Source of the DNA: Pseudoalteromonas sp. 0303
GTDB lineage: Bacteria; Pseudomonadota; Gammaproteobacteria; Enterobacterales; Alteromonadaceae
Length of the DNA: 48,560 nucleotides
NCBI RefSeq assembly: GCF_013349995.1
Contig: NZ_JABVXF010000033.1
Span: 1 to 48,560 of the forward strand
Direction of reading: 5' to 3'
This document shows, in pieces, positions 1 to 8,415 of this stretch. Made by a program: the position numbers and the translations under genes. The notes below the pieces were generated by a model. It was not told where the DNA came from. It made no database searches and was given only the letters and a program-made list of their open reading frames with translations. Numbering within the stretch: the stretch's first letter is position 1; every line of letters begins with the position of its first letter.

Positions 1-105
1 TAAAGAGGCTGCGGCCTCTGAAACTGAATAGCCTTGCTCAGTGACTAAAGCAACTGCTTCTTGCTTAAATTCGGTTGCATAAGATTTATTTTTACGTTTT
101 GTCAT
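1..105 (-). CDS. IS3-family transposase OrfA, N-terminal part (runs off the window)
   Basis: Only the first 35 codons are inside the window. They read MTKRKNKSYATEFKQEAVAL, then VTEQGYSVSEAAASL, the typical start of a helix-turn-helix OrfA (PF01527, HTH_Tnp_1) of IS3-family elements. In that family OrfA binds the element ends and is joined to the OrfB integrase by a programmed frameshift. The ATG at 105 is preceded by GAGGTG, a good ribosome-binding site. The gene reads away from the interrupted isomerase gene on its right. OrfB and the other end of the element lie outside the window. Confidence 0.8.
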   Translation of the reverse strand, partial: MTKRKNKSYATEFKQEAVALVTEQGYSVSEAAASL

Positions 106-168
106 TTAACACCTCAATATTGGAACATTGTCCATTATTAAAGTGTCCGGCTCAATTAAACCAGTTCA
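1..168 (-). mobile_element. End of an IS3-family insertion sequence
   Basis: The orfA fragment is preceded by about 60 bases of non-coding DNA. On the minus strand this begins TGAACTGGTTTAATTGAGCC, starting with TGA as IS3-family terminal repeats often do. Open reading of the sugar-isomerase remnant begins right after position 168, which suggests the element end. The far end and any target duplication cannot be seen, so the exact boundary is inferred. Confidence 0.55.
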
Positions 169-525
169 TTTAATAATGCAACGTTTTGGGATTACATTGC
201 CAGTAATACACCCAAGACCATGCCATTGCAGTTAGATATTGGCTGGGTCAATTACGCTGCTAAAGATCCAATCTACTTTATTAAAAAGTACCCTAACCGC
301 ACTCTTGCTACGCACATTAAAGTTCGTACGATTGAGGGAAGCAACATGAGCACGATTATCGGCGAAAACAACATTGATTGACCTGCCATCATCGATACTT
401 TAGAGTCGCACGGCAACACCAAGTGGTTAGTGCTTGAGCAAGAAGAATATCCAAACGGATTAACCCCACTACAAAGCGTTGCTAAATCAAAACAAAATTT
501 AGATAAGATTTTACTTGGTTTGTAG
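169..525 (+). pseudogene. Sugar phosphate isomerase/epimerase, 3' remnant cut by an insertion sequence
   Basis: The frame reads FNNATFWDYIASNTPKT, MPLQLDIGWVNYAAKDP, then ATHIKVRTIEGSN, and ends in LVLEQEEYPNGLTPL and a TAG at 523-525. This matches the C-terminal half of TIM-barrel sugar phosphate isomerases/epimerases (AP_endonuc_2, PF01261), with the metal-site QLD and HIK segments and the final EQEEYP strand. Two lesions are visible. The 5' part is missing where the IS end begins, and an in-frame TGA at 379-381 sits where a Trp codon is expected in NIDWPAI. The gene is therefore dead. The substrate of the intact ancestor is unknown. Confidence 0.75.
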
Positions 526-538
526 GGTTACTTTAGGA

Positions 539-567
539 ATGAGCTCGCTTTAAACACGTGAGCTCAT
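539..567. terminator. Hairpin after the isomerase remnant
   Basis: ATGAGCTC (539-546) and GAGCTCAT (560-567) form a perfect 8-bp stem with a 13-base loop. It lies just after the stop of the broken isomerase. There is no clear T-run, so this is at best a weak or remnant terminator. Confidence 0.3.
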
Positions 568-667
568 ATAAAGAAAACAAATATAAGGATATTTCTGAAT
601 CCTAACAAAAATCAGGAATTAAATAATGACCAATCTATTTAGTCGAGCTGAGGGTATTTATAACAGG

Positions 668-1771
668 TTATTTGCTATCAGATTTTTTTCTTAAATCAGC
701 CTTAGCTTCTTCATCATCAAGGACAATCCATTTATCTTTAAACTCACCTTTCCTATTCAAATAGTTGATGAAATTAGCTAGTACTGCCAGCCTACTTTCA
801 TCGACGATATATTTTTCATTATTAACTTTAATTAATCCTTCGCTCATTAACTCTTCAAAAAGTTTGCGATCATACTCATCAATTTCACTAGGGTCATTTA
901 AGATATCTTTGATAGTTTTAAGCTTACTAACACTTCGTGATAAATAATAATCAAAAAAGAATTCATCTTTTTCTGTTATTTTCTCGCTATCATAGTCTTT
1001 AAACGTCTGAATAAGCTTCTCTTTTCTCATTCTCTCATTTTTAGCAGAATTTCTTTCTTCAATTGTGAAAAGAGCAATTATTCCAAATAAAAAATCAGTC
1101 CATAAACAAATATTCTTATTATATTAACCCAAAGGCCTCCACCAAATGTTTTTTCTATAAATGATTGTTCATTAACTTCTGAAAAGACTCGGAGTACATC
1201 AATTTTATCTACAGTTGCCACTTTACCAAAAGCTTTTATTGTAGGAGCCTTTCCTATCTCATGCAGGACTAAAATTTTTATTTCAAAATATTCATTAGGC
1301 TCAAGTATGACATTAGAGAATCATACACTCTTTTTACTTTGTTTTTTAGCGACAAGTTTTTCCTTTAAGTAATTGTTACTAGCACTCAATAAAACTGGAT
1401 CATCTGCCATTTCACCATTTTCAATTTTAAAGCCTATCGGAAAGTTTGTATCGTAAAGATTTGATAGTATTGCAGAATCCCCTTTATTTATAACTTTAAA
1501 TGTAATATACCTTAAGTCTTGCTTTCTTTTGCTAAGGCTTTCTCCTTCATATAAAACATCTAGGCTACCTAATTGCTCCTTAATATCTAAAACACTTGAA
1601 TCAGCTGTTACTATATAATTCAAATCGGGTTTATTCTCTTTAATAAAACCCAAATACAATGTTACACCGCCAAACAAAATAGCCATCAAAAGCCCAAAAA
1701 TGACCAAAAATGACCAAAAATGACCATGCAAATTTATTATCCATATTTTTAAAACTAGTGATAAATGACAT
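668..1771 (-). pseudogene. Membrane protein of unknown function, broken by a repeat-shift, a stop and a frameshift
   Basis: Three pieces on the minus strand join into one protein of about 365 residues. The best start is the ATG at 1771, with GAGGG five bases upstream, reading MSFITSFKNMDNKFAWSFLV. After that the frame is lost at a 10-bp tandem repeat (1694-1725); removing one unit restores VIFGLLMAILFGGVTLYLGF, a transmembrane helix. The extracytoplasmic-type part runs to KKSV, then hits a TGA (1321-1323). The same frame continues FSNVILEPNEYFEIKILVLH down to VNIIRIFVYGLIFYL, and a second frameshift near 1082-1094, at a run of six A, leads to FGIIALFTIEERNSAKNERM. Together these rebuild a second transmembrane helix and a charged cytoplasmic tail ending at 668. 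I recognise no family. Base composition is AT-rich, unlike the core genes. It could be partly expressed as fragments, but decay is more likely. Confidence 0.7.
1694..1725. repeat. 10-bp tandem repeat, 3.2 copies, inside a coding start
   Basis: The unit CCAAAAATGA is repeated perfectly three times (1694-1723) plus two bases. The unit length is not a multiple of three, so each gain or loss shifts the reading frame of the minus-strand membrane-protein gene. With two units the strong start at 1771 would be in frame with the transmembrane segment; with the present three it is not. Confidence 0.9.
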
Positions 1772-1794
1772 TTAATCCCTCTTAAGTTATACAA

Positions 1795-2234
1795 TAAAGA
1801 TGCATTCCATAAACTATGAATGCGACAAGCAGTTTTTTACATAGTCGTTTTCAACACAAAAGCACTAGATGCTCGATGTGAATCAGCGAGTAAGTTTACC
1901 TTCTAAAATTTACTTTTAATATAGCCTAGACTTATTAAGTAGTTTATTAATTTATCCAAGAACCCAAAAAACTCGGTTCTATTTTTAATATTAAACCTAA
2001 AATAAACAAAGCAATCAACAGTCACTTATTAACCCCACCATTAAAAACTCACACTTACAACTCAATACAAAATTTAATTTTAAATATCTCATTTTATTTC
2101 AACAAGCTAAATAAAACACAGCATTGAAAATTAATAATAAAACATTAAAAAAAGCTTTTACTTTCATTTTTTTGGCAGATTGAATTATCTAAGTGGCGGA
2201 GTACTATATTAAAAAAGCCTCTCAAGGATTGAGA
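1795..2234. other. AT-rich spacer without a recognisable gene
   Basis: No reading frame with a plausible start and ribosome site is seen here. The only local structure is a small hairpin, GCATTC (1802-1807) with GAATGC (1818-1823). The stretch 1900-2180 is very AT-rich and may carry promoters for either neighbour, but none could be assigned with confidence. Confidence 0.5.
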
Positions 2235-2681
2235 ATGAAAGTATTGAATTTAAGGAAGAGTTCAGAGAAAAGCACGCTTGCAGTGCTTATCACTTTAGCA
2301 GCCTTATTACTTTTCATATTAAAATCAGCATCAAAAATCCATCCATTCTACGAGCTACTTTTACTGGCTTTTACAGTTATTTCGTTTGTGGTTGTATTTT
2401 TAATGTTAAGTAGCAAGAAAAAACTTACCATTTGTCGCCATGGTATTTTTTATAGCTCTGCGTTTGGGAATGTTCATATTGAACCGAACAAAACTAAACA
2501 AATTAAACAATTTTCTAAATATGGTTTTAATTGTGTGGTAATCATTGGTCATGGCTACTTTATATTCGCGCCATTTTATTATTTAACGTCGAAACAAAAA
2601 CAACGATTAAAACGATATGATAATAACTTACTGCATTGGTTAAAGGTTACGCGTAAACGCAGCAAGTTTCAGGGCTTTTAA
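2235..2681 (+). CDS. Small membrane protein of unknown function
   Basis: The protein is 148 residues long and belongs to no family I recognise. It has two hydrophobic helices at the N-terminal side (about residues 17-31 and 38-58: STLAVLITLAALLLFILKSA and YELLLLAFTVISFVVVFLML), followed by a basic cytoplasmic-type domain of about 90 residues ending in KVTRKRSKFQGF. The ATG at 2235 is chosen because AAGGA lies six bases upstream. A GTG at 2193 would add 14 residues but has no clear ribosome site. The gene is convergent with rnd and has no partner gene. The overall layout, two helices plus a compact tail, resembles PH-domain-like membrane proteins, but that is only an impression. Confidence 0.6.
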   Translation: MKVLNLRKSSEKSTLAVLITLAALLLFILKSASKIHPFYELLLLAFTVISFVVVFLMLSSKKKLTICRHGIFYSSAFGNVHIEPNKTKQIKQFSKYGFNCVVIIGHGYFIFAPFYYLTSKQKQRLKRYDNNLLHWLKVTRKRSKFQGF

Positions 2682-2722
2682 TGCAAGTCAAAGCATAAAA
2701 AGCCCTTTAAAAAGTTAGTTAC

Positions 2723-3853
2723 TTAGTTTTGCCACTCTTTAAGTACGTCTTTCACATACTCATAGCGCCATGAGTTAAACAGATCTGGCTTTGATGCGGC
2801 TTTACGCTCATCGGCATCGAGCTTCCAATTCCAGCTGATCAGCTGGTTAATCTGTTTTTTAGAGGCCAATACATCTTCAGGAATGCCCTGCTCTTTTGCA
2901 GCTTTGGTAATTTTTTGTTTAATATCTTTAGCGGCTTTTTTATATGCCGGAAAATCGATTAAACGTTTTAGTTGTGCAGGTTGTTCGCTGACAGGAACGG
3001 CTTTACCACGCTCAATACATTTTAAAATTTCTACGCCCGAACGATTCACTTCCATTGGCTCAACACCTGGCACTCTGCGTAACGCATTTAAACTTGCAGG
3101 CTTGCGCTTAGCAATTTCAACCATGTTGTGCTCTTTTACCACGAAGTTAAGGGCGAGGTTTTTGCGCTCTGCCTTTTCACGGCGCCATGCGGCAAGTTCG
3201 CGCAATACAGCTAAATCGTGCGGTCGTAATTGCCAAGCATTTTTAATATCTTTGTAAAGCTGCTCTGCAGGTGGTTGGTAAGCACGTTTTTGCGCGACTA
3301 ACTCGCTTTCGCTGATCACAATGTCAAAAAAGCCAGCTTCATCAATTTGTTTTTTAATAATTTCAAAACAAGGCAGTAAGTGGTACGTATCGGCAGCGGC
3401 ATAATCTAGCTGCTTTTCTGTGAGTGGGCGCTGTAGCCAGTTAGTCCGTGATTCGCTTTTATCAATTTCGATATCAAGTAACTCTTTCACCATGTGGGCA
3501 AAGCCCATACAGTTACCATGACCTAGTATTTGTAGAGCAAATTGGGTATCAAACAGCGGTGTTGGTACAAATCCAGCGTATTTTTGAAACACTTCAATAT
3601 CTTCTGACGGTGAATGCAATACTTTTAACACCTCTGGGTTTTTAAGTACTTGCCAAAAATCAAAAAGCGACAACTCAGCCAGTGGGTCGATTAACGCTAA
3701 ATGCTCACCATCGTATACTTGAATAAGTGCAACTTCAGGGTAAAGCGTACGGCGACGCATAAACTCGGTATCAATTGCCAGTACCGGTTTTCCTGTTATT
3801 TTTTCTACAAAATCATTTAATTGATTTTGCGTTTCGATCAGTTGATATTGCAC
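2723..3853 (-). CDS. rnd: Ribonuclease D
   Basis: This is a 3'-to-5' exoribonuclease that trims tRNA precursors and other small RNAs. The 376 residues match the family length. The DEDDy nuclease domain is at the N-terminus: AIDTEFMRRRTLYPEVALIQ holds the first Asp and Glu, HSPSEDIEVF the second Asp, and QLDYAAADTYHL the Tyr and last Asp. An HRDC RNA-binding domain follows (about residues 205-290, HDLAVLRELAAWRREKAERK). It lies downstream of fadD on the same strand, as in Escherichia coli, but an intrinsic terminator stands between them, so rnd probably has its own promoter as well. Confidence 0.95.
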   Translation of the reverse strand: MQYQLIETQNQLNDFVEKITGKPVLAIDTEFMRRRTLYPEVALIQVYDGEHLALIDPLAELSLFDFWQVLKNPEVLKVLHSPSEDIEVFQKYAGFVPTPLFDTQFALQILGHGNCMGFAHMVKELLDIEIDKSESRTNWLQRPLTEKQLDYAAADTYHLLPCFEIIKKQIDEAGFFDIVISESELVAQKRAYQPPAEQLYKDIKNAWQLRPHDLAVLRELAAWRREKAERKNLALNFVVKEHNMVEIAKRKPASLNALRRVPGVEPMEVNRSGVEILKCIERGKAVPVSEQPAQLKRLIDFPAYKKAAKDIKQKITKAAKEQGIPEDVLASKKQINQLISWNWKLDADERKAASKPDLFNSWRYEYVKDVLKEWQN

Positions 3854-3874
3854 TTATACCCCTTTCTTTACCAT

Positions 3875-3901
3875 AAAAAAGCCGGCTAATGCCGGCTTTA
3901 A
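3875..3901 (-). terminator. Intrinsic terminator of fadD
   Basis: On the minus strand AAAGCCGGC (3899-3891) and GCCGGCTTT (3886-3878) form a 9-bp GC-rich stem with a 4-base loop, followed by a run of T. It sits directly after the fadD stop and before the rnd start. Confidence 0.85.
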
Positions 3902-5563
3902 TTATTTTTGTTCGTCCTTTAAGGCTCTTCTTAGAATCTTACCAACGTTTGTTTTTGGTAGTTCATCTCTAAACTCAACGAGTTTAGGCACCTTATAGTT
4001 CGTTAAATTATCACGACAGTGCTTTATTATATCTTTTTCAGTTAAAGATTGATCTTTTTTCACGACAAAAACTTTAACTTGTTCGCCACTGACCTCATGA
4101 GGGATACCGATTGCCGCTACTTCAAGCACGCCATCGTGCATAGCAACAACTTCTTCGATCTCATTTGGGAACACGTTGAAACCAGATACGATAATCATGT
4201 CTTTCTTACGATCAACAATATAGAAGAAACCTTCATCATCGTAAGTTGCAATATCACCCGTTGCAAACCAACCGTCTTTTAAGCATTCGGCTGTTGCATC
4301 TGGGCGGTTATAGTAACCTTGCATAACTTGTGGGCCTTTAACCCAAAGCTCGCCTGGCTCCCCTTTTGCTGCTTCTTCACCATTTTCAAGCATAAGCTTA
4401 ATATCAGTGCTAGGAGCAGGTAAACCAATTGAGCCGTTATAACCTTCAAGGTCGTAAGGGCTAACAGTTACAAGTGGTGCACACTCAGTTAAGCCATAAC
4501 CTTCCATTAATTTGGTTTTTGTTACAGCTTGCCATTTTTCAGCAACTGGACGCTGTACCGCCATGCCACCGCCAAGTGACATTTTTAACGTTGAGAAATC
4601 AAGCTCAGCAAAACCTGGGGTATTTAGTAAACCGTTAAATAGCGTATTTACACCCGTTACAGCAGTAAATTTGTGTTGTGCTAACTCTTTTACAAAGCCA
4701 GGCATATCACGAGGGTTTGTAATAAGTACGTTTAAACCACCGTATTTCATAAATGTTAGGCAGTTCGCTGTCAGTGCAAAGATGTGGTAAAGCGGCAGTG
4801 CCGTAATAACCACTTCTTTTCCGCGCTCTAATACTTTATCTAAACAACCTGATACTTGTTCAAGGTTACCAACCATGTTGCCATGAGAAAGCATTGCACC
4901 TTTAGATACACCGGTTGTACCGCCTGTGTATTGCAAGAATGCTAAGTCGTTTAAATCAACATCTGGCTTTTTATAGCTGGCTTCGTTACCAGCAAGCGCA
5001 TCTGCAAATTTGATTGCATTTGGTAATGTGTAGCTAGGCACCATTTTCTTAACGTGCTTAACCACAAAATTAACGATGTGCTTTTTAAGGCCGCCCACCA
5101 TATCACCCACTTGGGTAACCACAATGTGCTTAACGTTGGTTTTTGGTAATGCTTTTTCTAGAGTATCGGCAAAGTTAGCAAGAATGAAAATTGCTGATGA
5201 CTCTGAGTCATTTAATTGATGCTCTAATTCACGCACGGTGTAAAGTGGGTTTACGTTCACCACTACACAGCCCGCTCGAAGAATACCTAAAATAGTCACG
5301 GGCGTTTGCAGTAGATTCGGCATCATCACCGCTACTTTATCGCCTTTTTTCAGACCAAGATCGTTTTGGATGTACGACGCAACACGTTTTGTAGCACTGT
5401 CTAACTCACTATAGGTCAACACTTTACCCATGTTGGTAAAGGCTGGAAGGTCACTATAGTCAGCAAAACTTTTTTCAAACAAGTCGAGTAGCGAGTGATA
5501 ATGCTCAGGGTCGATTGTTTCAGGCATACCTTCTGGGTAGCGTTTAAACCAGATTTTTTCCAC
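3902..5563 (-). CDS. fadD: Long-chain fatty acid-CoA ligase
   Basis: The enzyme activates long-chain fatty acids to acyl-CoA with ATP at the inner membrane, the entry step to beta-oxidation and phospholipid use. At 553 residues it is close to the E. coli enzyme. Adenylate-forming motifs are present in order: LQYTGGTTGVSKGAMLSHGN (P-loop), GYGLTECAP, WFATGDIATYDDEGF, and the FadD signature VDRKKDMIIVSGFNVFPNE, with the catalytic Lys in TNVGKILRRAL near the C-terminus. The start is a GTG at 5563 with AGGAG six bases upstream. The gene order with rnd downstream is the conserved one. No FadR site was identified in the 116-bp upstream spacer. Confidence 0.95.
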   Translation of the reverse strand: MEKIWFKRYPEGMPETIDPEHYHSLLDLFEKSFADYSDLPAFTNMGKVLTYSELDSATKRVASYIQNDLGLKKGDKVAVMMPNLLQTPVTILGILRAGCVVVNVNPLYTVRELEHQLNDSESSAIFILANFADTLEKALPKTNVKHIVVTQVGDMVGGLKKHIVNFVVKHVKKMVPSYTLPNAIKFADALAGNEASYKKPDVDLNDLAFLQYTGGTTGVSKGAMLSHGNMVGNLEQVSGCLDKVLERGKEVVITALPLYHIFALTANCLTFMKYGGLNVLITNPRDMPGFVKELAQHKFTAVTGVNTLFNGLLNTPGFAELDFSTLKMSLGGGMAVQRPVAEKWQAVTKTKLMEGYGLTECAPLVTVSPYDLEGYNGSIGLPAPSTDIKLMLENGEEAAKGEPGELWVKGPQVMQGYYNRPDATAECLKDGWFATGDIATYDDEGFFYIVDRKKDMIIVSGFNVFPNEIEEVVAMHDGVLEVAAIGIPHEVSGEQVKVFVVKKDQSLTEKDIIKHCRDNLTNYKVPKLVEFRDELPKTNVGKILRRALKDEQK

Positions 5564-5679
5564 TCTTAGCTCCTGTTTATAATTATATTTTTAATAACCT
5601 TAATCTAACTAAGGCCATTTCTCAATGGAGTAAATACTCTAATGGTGCAGATAATCCCACATTTGGTGCAATTATACAA

Positions 5680-6531
5680 TTAACTTGCTTTATACTGCCC
5701 AATAAATGCATGAATGTGCTCTAAGGTTAATGCAGGACTTTGCATATGGCAATGGTGACCTCCAGGTATCTCATGAATTTTTAACTCCTTGTAATATTTA
5801 CCATATGCCTCTAGGTTATCTCTAACAAAAGGGTAACCCTTATCCCCTAGGATAAGCTGACATGGTGCGTTAATTTGTTTGATGGTTGCAATACATTGCG
5901 CCTCATCAAAGCGAAATCCTGAGTGATTTTTAAGCTTAGGATCGGTTGTTAAATACCACTTCCCTGCTTTTTCGTAACTATTTCGTGTCATTAAAAGCTC
6001 TGCTTGTGGGTATTCAAGGTCGCCACTTGCAAGCCTTGCACTAATAATGTGCGATATTGAGTCAAATGCACGAGGGCCTTTGCTGTTTACTCGCGCTCTG
6101 TTTAAAATCGCTTTACGAAGTTGGCCGCTCACTTCATTGCTATTAGTTGTAACGCAGCCAATTCCCTCAATATAGTTTACCGTTGCCACCTTTTCAGGAA
6201 AGCAGCTCGCAAAAACACCAGCGACCATGGCGCCCATAGAATGGCCAACTAAATGCACTTTCGTTACATCAAGTGACTCAATAAACTTATATACATCATC
6301 AACATAATCAATAAAGTAATAGTGGGCGTCACTGCTTCGCCAATCAGATAAACCATGGCCAGGAAAATCAAGGCAATACCAACGCTGGTTTAACTGCGCG
6401 TTTTGTAACATAGGTATGTAACTATGTGCGTTATCAAGCCAACCATGTAAGGCAATCACAACCTCTTCGCCATGACCAAAGGTTAGGCCATGCATTGCCT
6501 GAGTGCCAGTTTGAAAAGAAAAAGGTTGCAC
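5680..6531 (-). CDS. Alpha/beta hydrolase, SERHL-like
   Basis: This is a 283-residue alpha/beta-fold hydrolase without a signal peptide, so probably cytoplasmic. The oxyanion strand is VVIALHGWLDNAHSY, and the nucleophile elbow is LVGHSMGAMVAG, with Ser in GHSMG. The acid is probably Asp in LILGDKGYP, and the catalytic His is in IPGGHHCHMQSP. The HGWLDNA motif is typical of the serine-hydrolase-like (SERHL/MEST-like) branch. It lies upstream of fadD on the same strand with a 116-bp gap, the position occupied by yeaY in E. coli. A role in ester or lipid turnover is a guess from the neighbour; the substrate cannot be read. Confidence 0.8.
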   Translation of the reverse strand: MQPFSFQTGTQAMHGLTFGHGEEVVIALHGWLDNAHSYIPMLQNAQLNQRWYCLDFPGHGLSDWRSSDAHYYFIDYVDDVYKFIESLDVTKVHLVGHSMGAMVAGVFASCFPEKVATVNYIEGIGCVTTNSNEVSGQLRKAILNRARVNSKGPRAFDSISHIISARLASGDLEYPQAELLMTRNSYEKAGKWYLTTDPKLKNHSGFRFDEAQCIATIKQINAPCQLILGDKGYPFVRDNLEAYGKYYKELKIHEIPGGHHCHMQSPALTLEHIHAFIGQYKAS

Positions 6532-6641
6532 AATTGCTCCTATTTATTAAGCGTTTCAACTTAAAGGCGTTTATTTATCGTCTGGCTAGTATACAATAAT
6601 CCTCGCAGTATAAATAAGGGCACAATAATAAGGTTACATCA

Positions 6642-7931
6642 ATGAAATTAAAATTAAGTCTTTTAGCATTATTATGCTCAGCAGGCTCAGTAATGGCTGA
6701 ATCAGCACCAAAAAACATCATTTATATGATTGGTGATGGTATGGGCCCGGCGTACACAACTGCATATCGTTACTTTAAAGATGATCCAAATACTAAAGTT
6801 GTTGACCCAACTGTTTTCGATACTATTTTGCGTGGTATGGCACATACCTACCCTGATGATCATACCTATGTAACAGACAGCGCAGCGGGTGCAACAGCTC
6901 TGAGCAGTGGTCATAAAAGTTATAATGGCGCAATTGCCGTTGATACTGATAAAAAACCAGTAAAAACTATGCTTGAAGTTGCTAAAGAGCGTGGCATGAC
7001 AACAGCACTCGTAGCTACTTCGCAAATCAACCACGCTACACCAGCAAGCTTTGCTTCGCACAACGAATCACGCCGTAACTACGACGAAATTGCTAACGAC
7101 TATATCGATAACAAAATCGCGGGTAAATTACCGGTTGATTTAATGCTTGGTGGCGGCACGAAATATTACGTTCGTGAAGACCGTAACCTTGTAGAAGAGT
7201 TTAAAGCGGCTGGCTATCAGTACAGCGATGACTTTGCAGCAATGAATGACTTAAAGCAAGTTCCAGCGCTTGGTTTATTCGCTGAAGTCGGTTTACCGTT
7301 TGCGCTTGACGAAAATCCAACGCGCCTTACGCAAATGACAACGAAAGCACTTGATTTACTTGATGATCAAAACGACAAAGGTTTCTTTGTGATGATCGAA
7401 GGCAGCCAAATTGACTGGTGTGGTCATGCAAACGACATTGCATGTGCAATGGGCGAAATGGATGACTTTGCTAAATCAATTGAACAAGCAAAAGCGTATG
7501 TAGATAAAAACCCTGATACCCTGCTTGTTATCACTGCCGATCACTCAACAGGTGGCTTAACACTCGGTGCTCATGGTCAATATAAGTGGGAAACAGACGT
7601 GATTAAAGGTGTTAAAGCAACAGCTGGCACTATCACAAAAGATCTACTTGAAAGCGATGACTTAAAAGCAGTATGGCAAAAGTATTCTGATATCGAATTC
7701 ACCGATGCTAACAGCATTAAGCTAAGCGAAGCTAAGAAAATGGGCGAGAAAGCACTGCTACTTGCTGTAAAAGATATTATCAATCATGCCAGCTTCACAG
7801 GTTGGACTACTGGCGGCCACACCGCTATTGATGTACAAGTGTTTGCCTATGGTAAACGTGCTGAAGATTTCTACGGTTCGCAAAACAATACTGCGATTGC
7901 CGACAAGCTGATTGATTTTATTAAGCAGTAA
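6642..7931 (+). CDS. Secreted alkaline phosphatase
   Basis: This is a PhoA-superfamily (PF00245) phosphomonoesterase that releases phosphate outside the cytoplasm. A Sec signal peptide is clear (MKLKLSLLALLCSAGSVMA, cut before ESAP). Motifs run in order: NIIYMIGDGMGPAYTTAYRY (metal Asp), TDSAAGATALSSGHK with the phosphorylated Ser80, ATSQINHATPASFASHNESR, MIEGSQIDWCGHAND, ITADHSTGGLTLG, and GWTTGGHTAIDVQVFAYG with the last metal His. The 429 residues are a normal length. AAGG lies eight bases before the ATG. It is inserted on the plus strand inside a minus-strand core block. No CTGTCAT-type Pho box was seen upstream, so phosphate control is not shown. Confidence 0.93.
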   Translation: MKLKLSLLALLCSAGSVMAESAPKNIIYMIGDGMGPAYTTAYRYFKDDPNTKVVDPTVFDTILRGMAHTYPDDHTYVTDSAAGATALSSGHKSYNGAIAVDTDKKPVKTMLEVAKERGMTTALVATSQINHATPASFASHNESRRNYDEIANDYIDNKIAGKLPVDLMLGGGTKYYVREDRNLVEEFKAAGYQYSDDFAAMNDLKQVPALGLFAEVGLPFALDENPTRLTQMTTKALDLLDDQNDKGFFVMIEGSQIDWCGHANDIACAMGEMDDFAKSIEQAKAYVDKNPDTLLVITADHSTGGLTLGAHGQYKWETDVIKGVKATAGTITKDLLESDDLKAVWQKYSDIEFTDANSIKLSEAKKMGEKALLLAVKDIINHASFTGWTTGGHTAIDVQVFAYGKRAEDFYGSQNNTAIADKLIDFIKQ

Positions 7932-7956
7932 TTTATATTGAATACTGTCCAATCAT

Positions 7957-7992
7957 AAAAAAAGCCTAAACATATTGTTTAGGCTTTTTTTT
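7957..7992. terminator. Bidirectional terminator after the alkaline phosphatase
   Basis: AAAGCCTAAACA and TGTTTAGGCTTT pair into a long stem (about 16 bp with the flanking A/T runs) around a 3-base loop, with A-run and T-run on the two sides. It can serve both the phosphatase and the convergent small gene at 8016. Confidence 0.9.
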
Positions 7993-8015
7993 ATGAATTC
8001 AGTATTAGCAATTAG

Positions 8016-8339
8016 CTAAGCATATACATCAACGCCAATAAGGCTTTGCACTTCGGCGCGGCGCTCTAAGTTAGCAAATTCCGTATAGGTTGAAATAGCG
8101 CGACTGGTTTTTGGGTTGCTTGGTTTATCATATATTGTTTGCTGATAGCTTTGCGACTCAGCTTTAAATTCATCAGCAATAGCAACAGCTTGAGGGCTTG
8201 ATTTAACATACTCTGTTGACGATTTTTGCTCAGCCGTTTGGTCTGATATCGCTTTAGGCTTATCAGTAACGGTATTTTTACGGCTATATTGACCGGGAAT
8301 GTCACCGGTATAAAAGCCTGAGCCAATAGGTAAAGTCAA
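8016..8339 (-). CDS. Small conserved-looking protein of unknown function
   Basis: The protein is 107 residues, polar and without membrane segments. It begins MTLPIGSGFYTGDIPGQYSR and ends SLIGVDVYA. The middle is rich in Lys, Ser, Gln and Glu and probably disordered; the last 30 residues (TYTEFANLERRAEVQSLIGV) look helical and better ordered. No ATG exists in the frame. The start is taken as TTG at 8339, because the conserved-looking N-terminus begins there and a stop lies five codons further up; GGAA stands about eight bases before it. It lies just downstream of tsaB and may be the last gene of the yoaA-tsaB transcript. I do not recognise the family. Confidence 0.55.
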   Translation of the reverse strand: MTLPIGSGFYTGDIPGQYSRKNTVTDKPKAISDQTAEQKSSTEYVKSSPQAVAIADEFKAESQSYQQTIYDKPSNPKTSRAISTYTEFANLERRAEVQSLIGVDVYA

Positions 8340-8415
8340 ACTCGTAATTCCACATTAAACATGATTAAATTATGTGCCATAACTAACGGGCACGCAAGTC
8401 TCGTTACTCTCTCAG

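Noticed and set aside
6532..6641. Pho box upstream of the alkaline phosphatase
   Set aside because: No pair of CTGTCAT-like repeats with proper spacing is present.
8066..8326. Second minus-strand frame inside the small gene at 8016-8339
   Set aside because: Out-of-frame shadow; the other frame has ordered ends and fits better as the real one.
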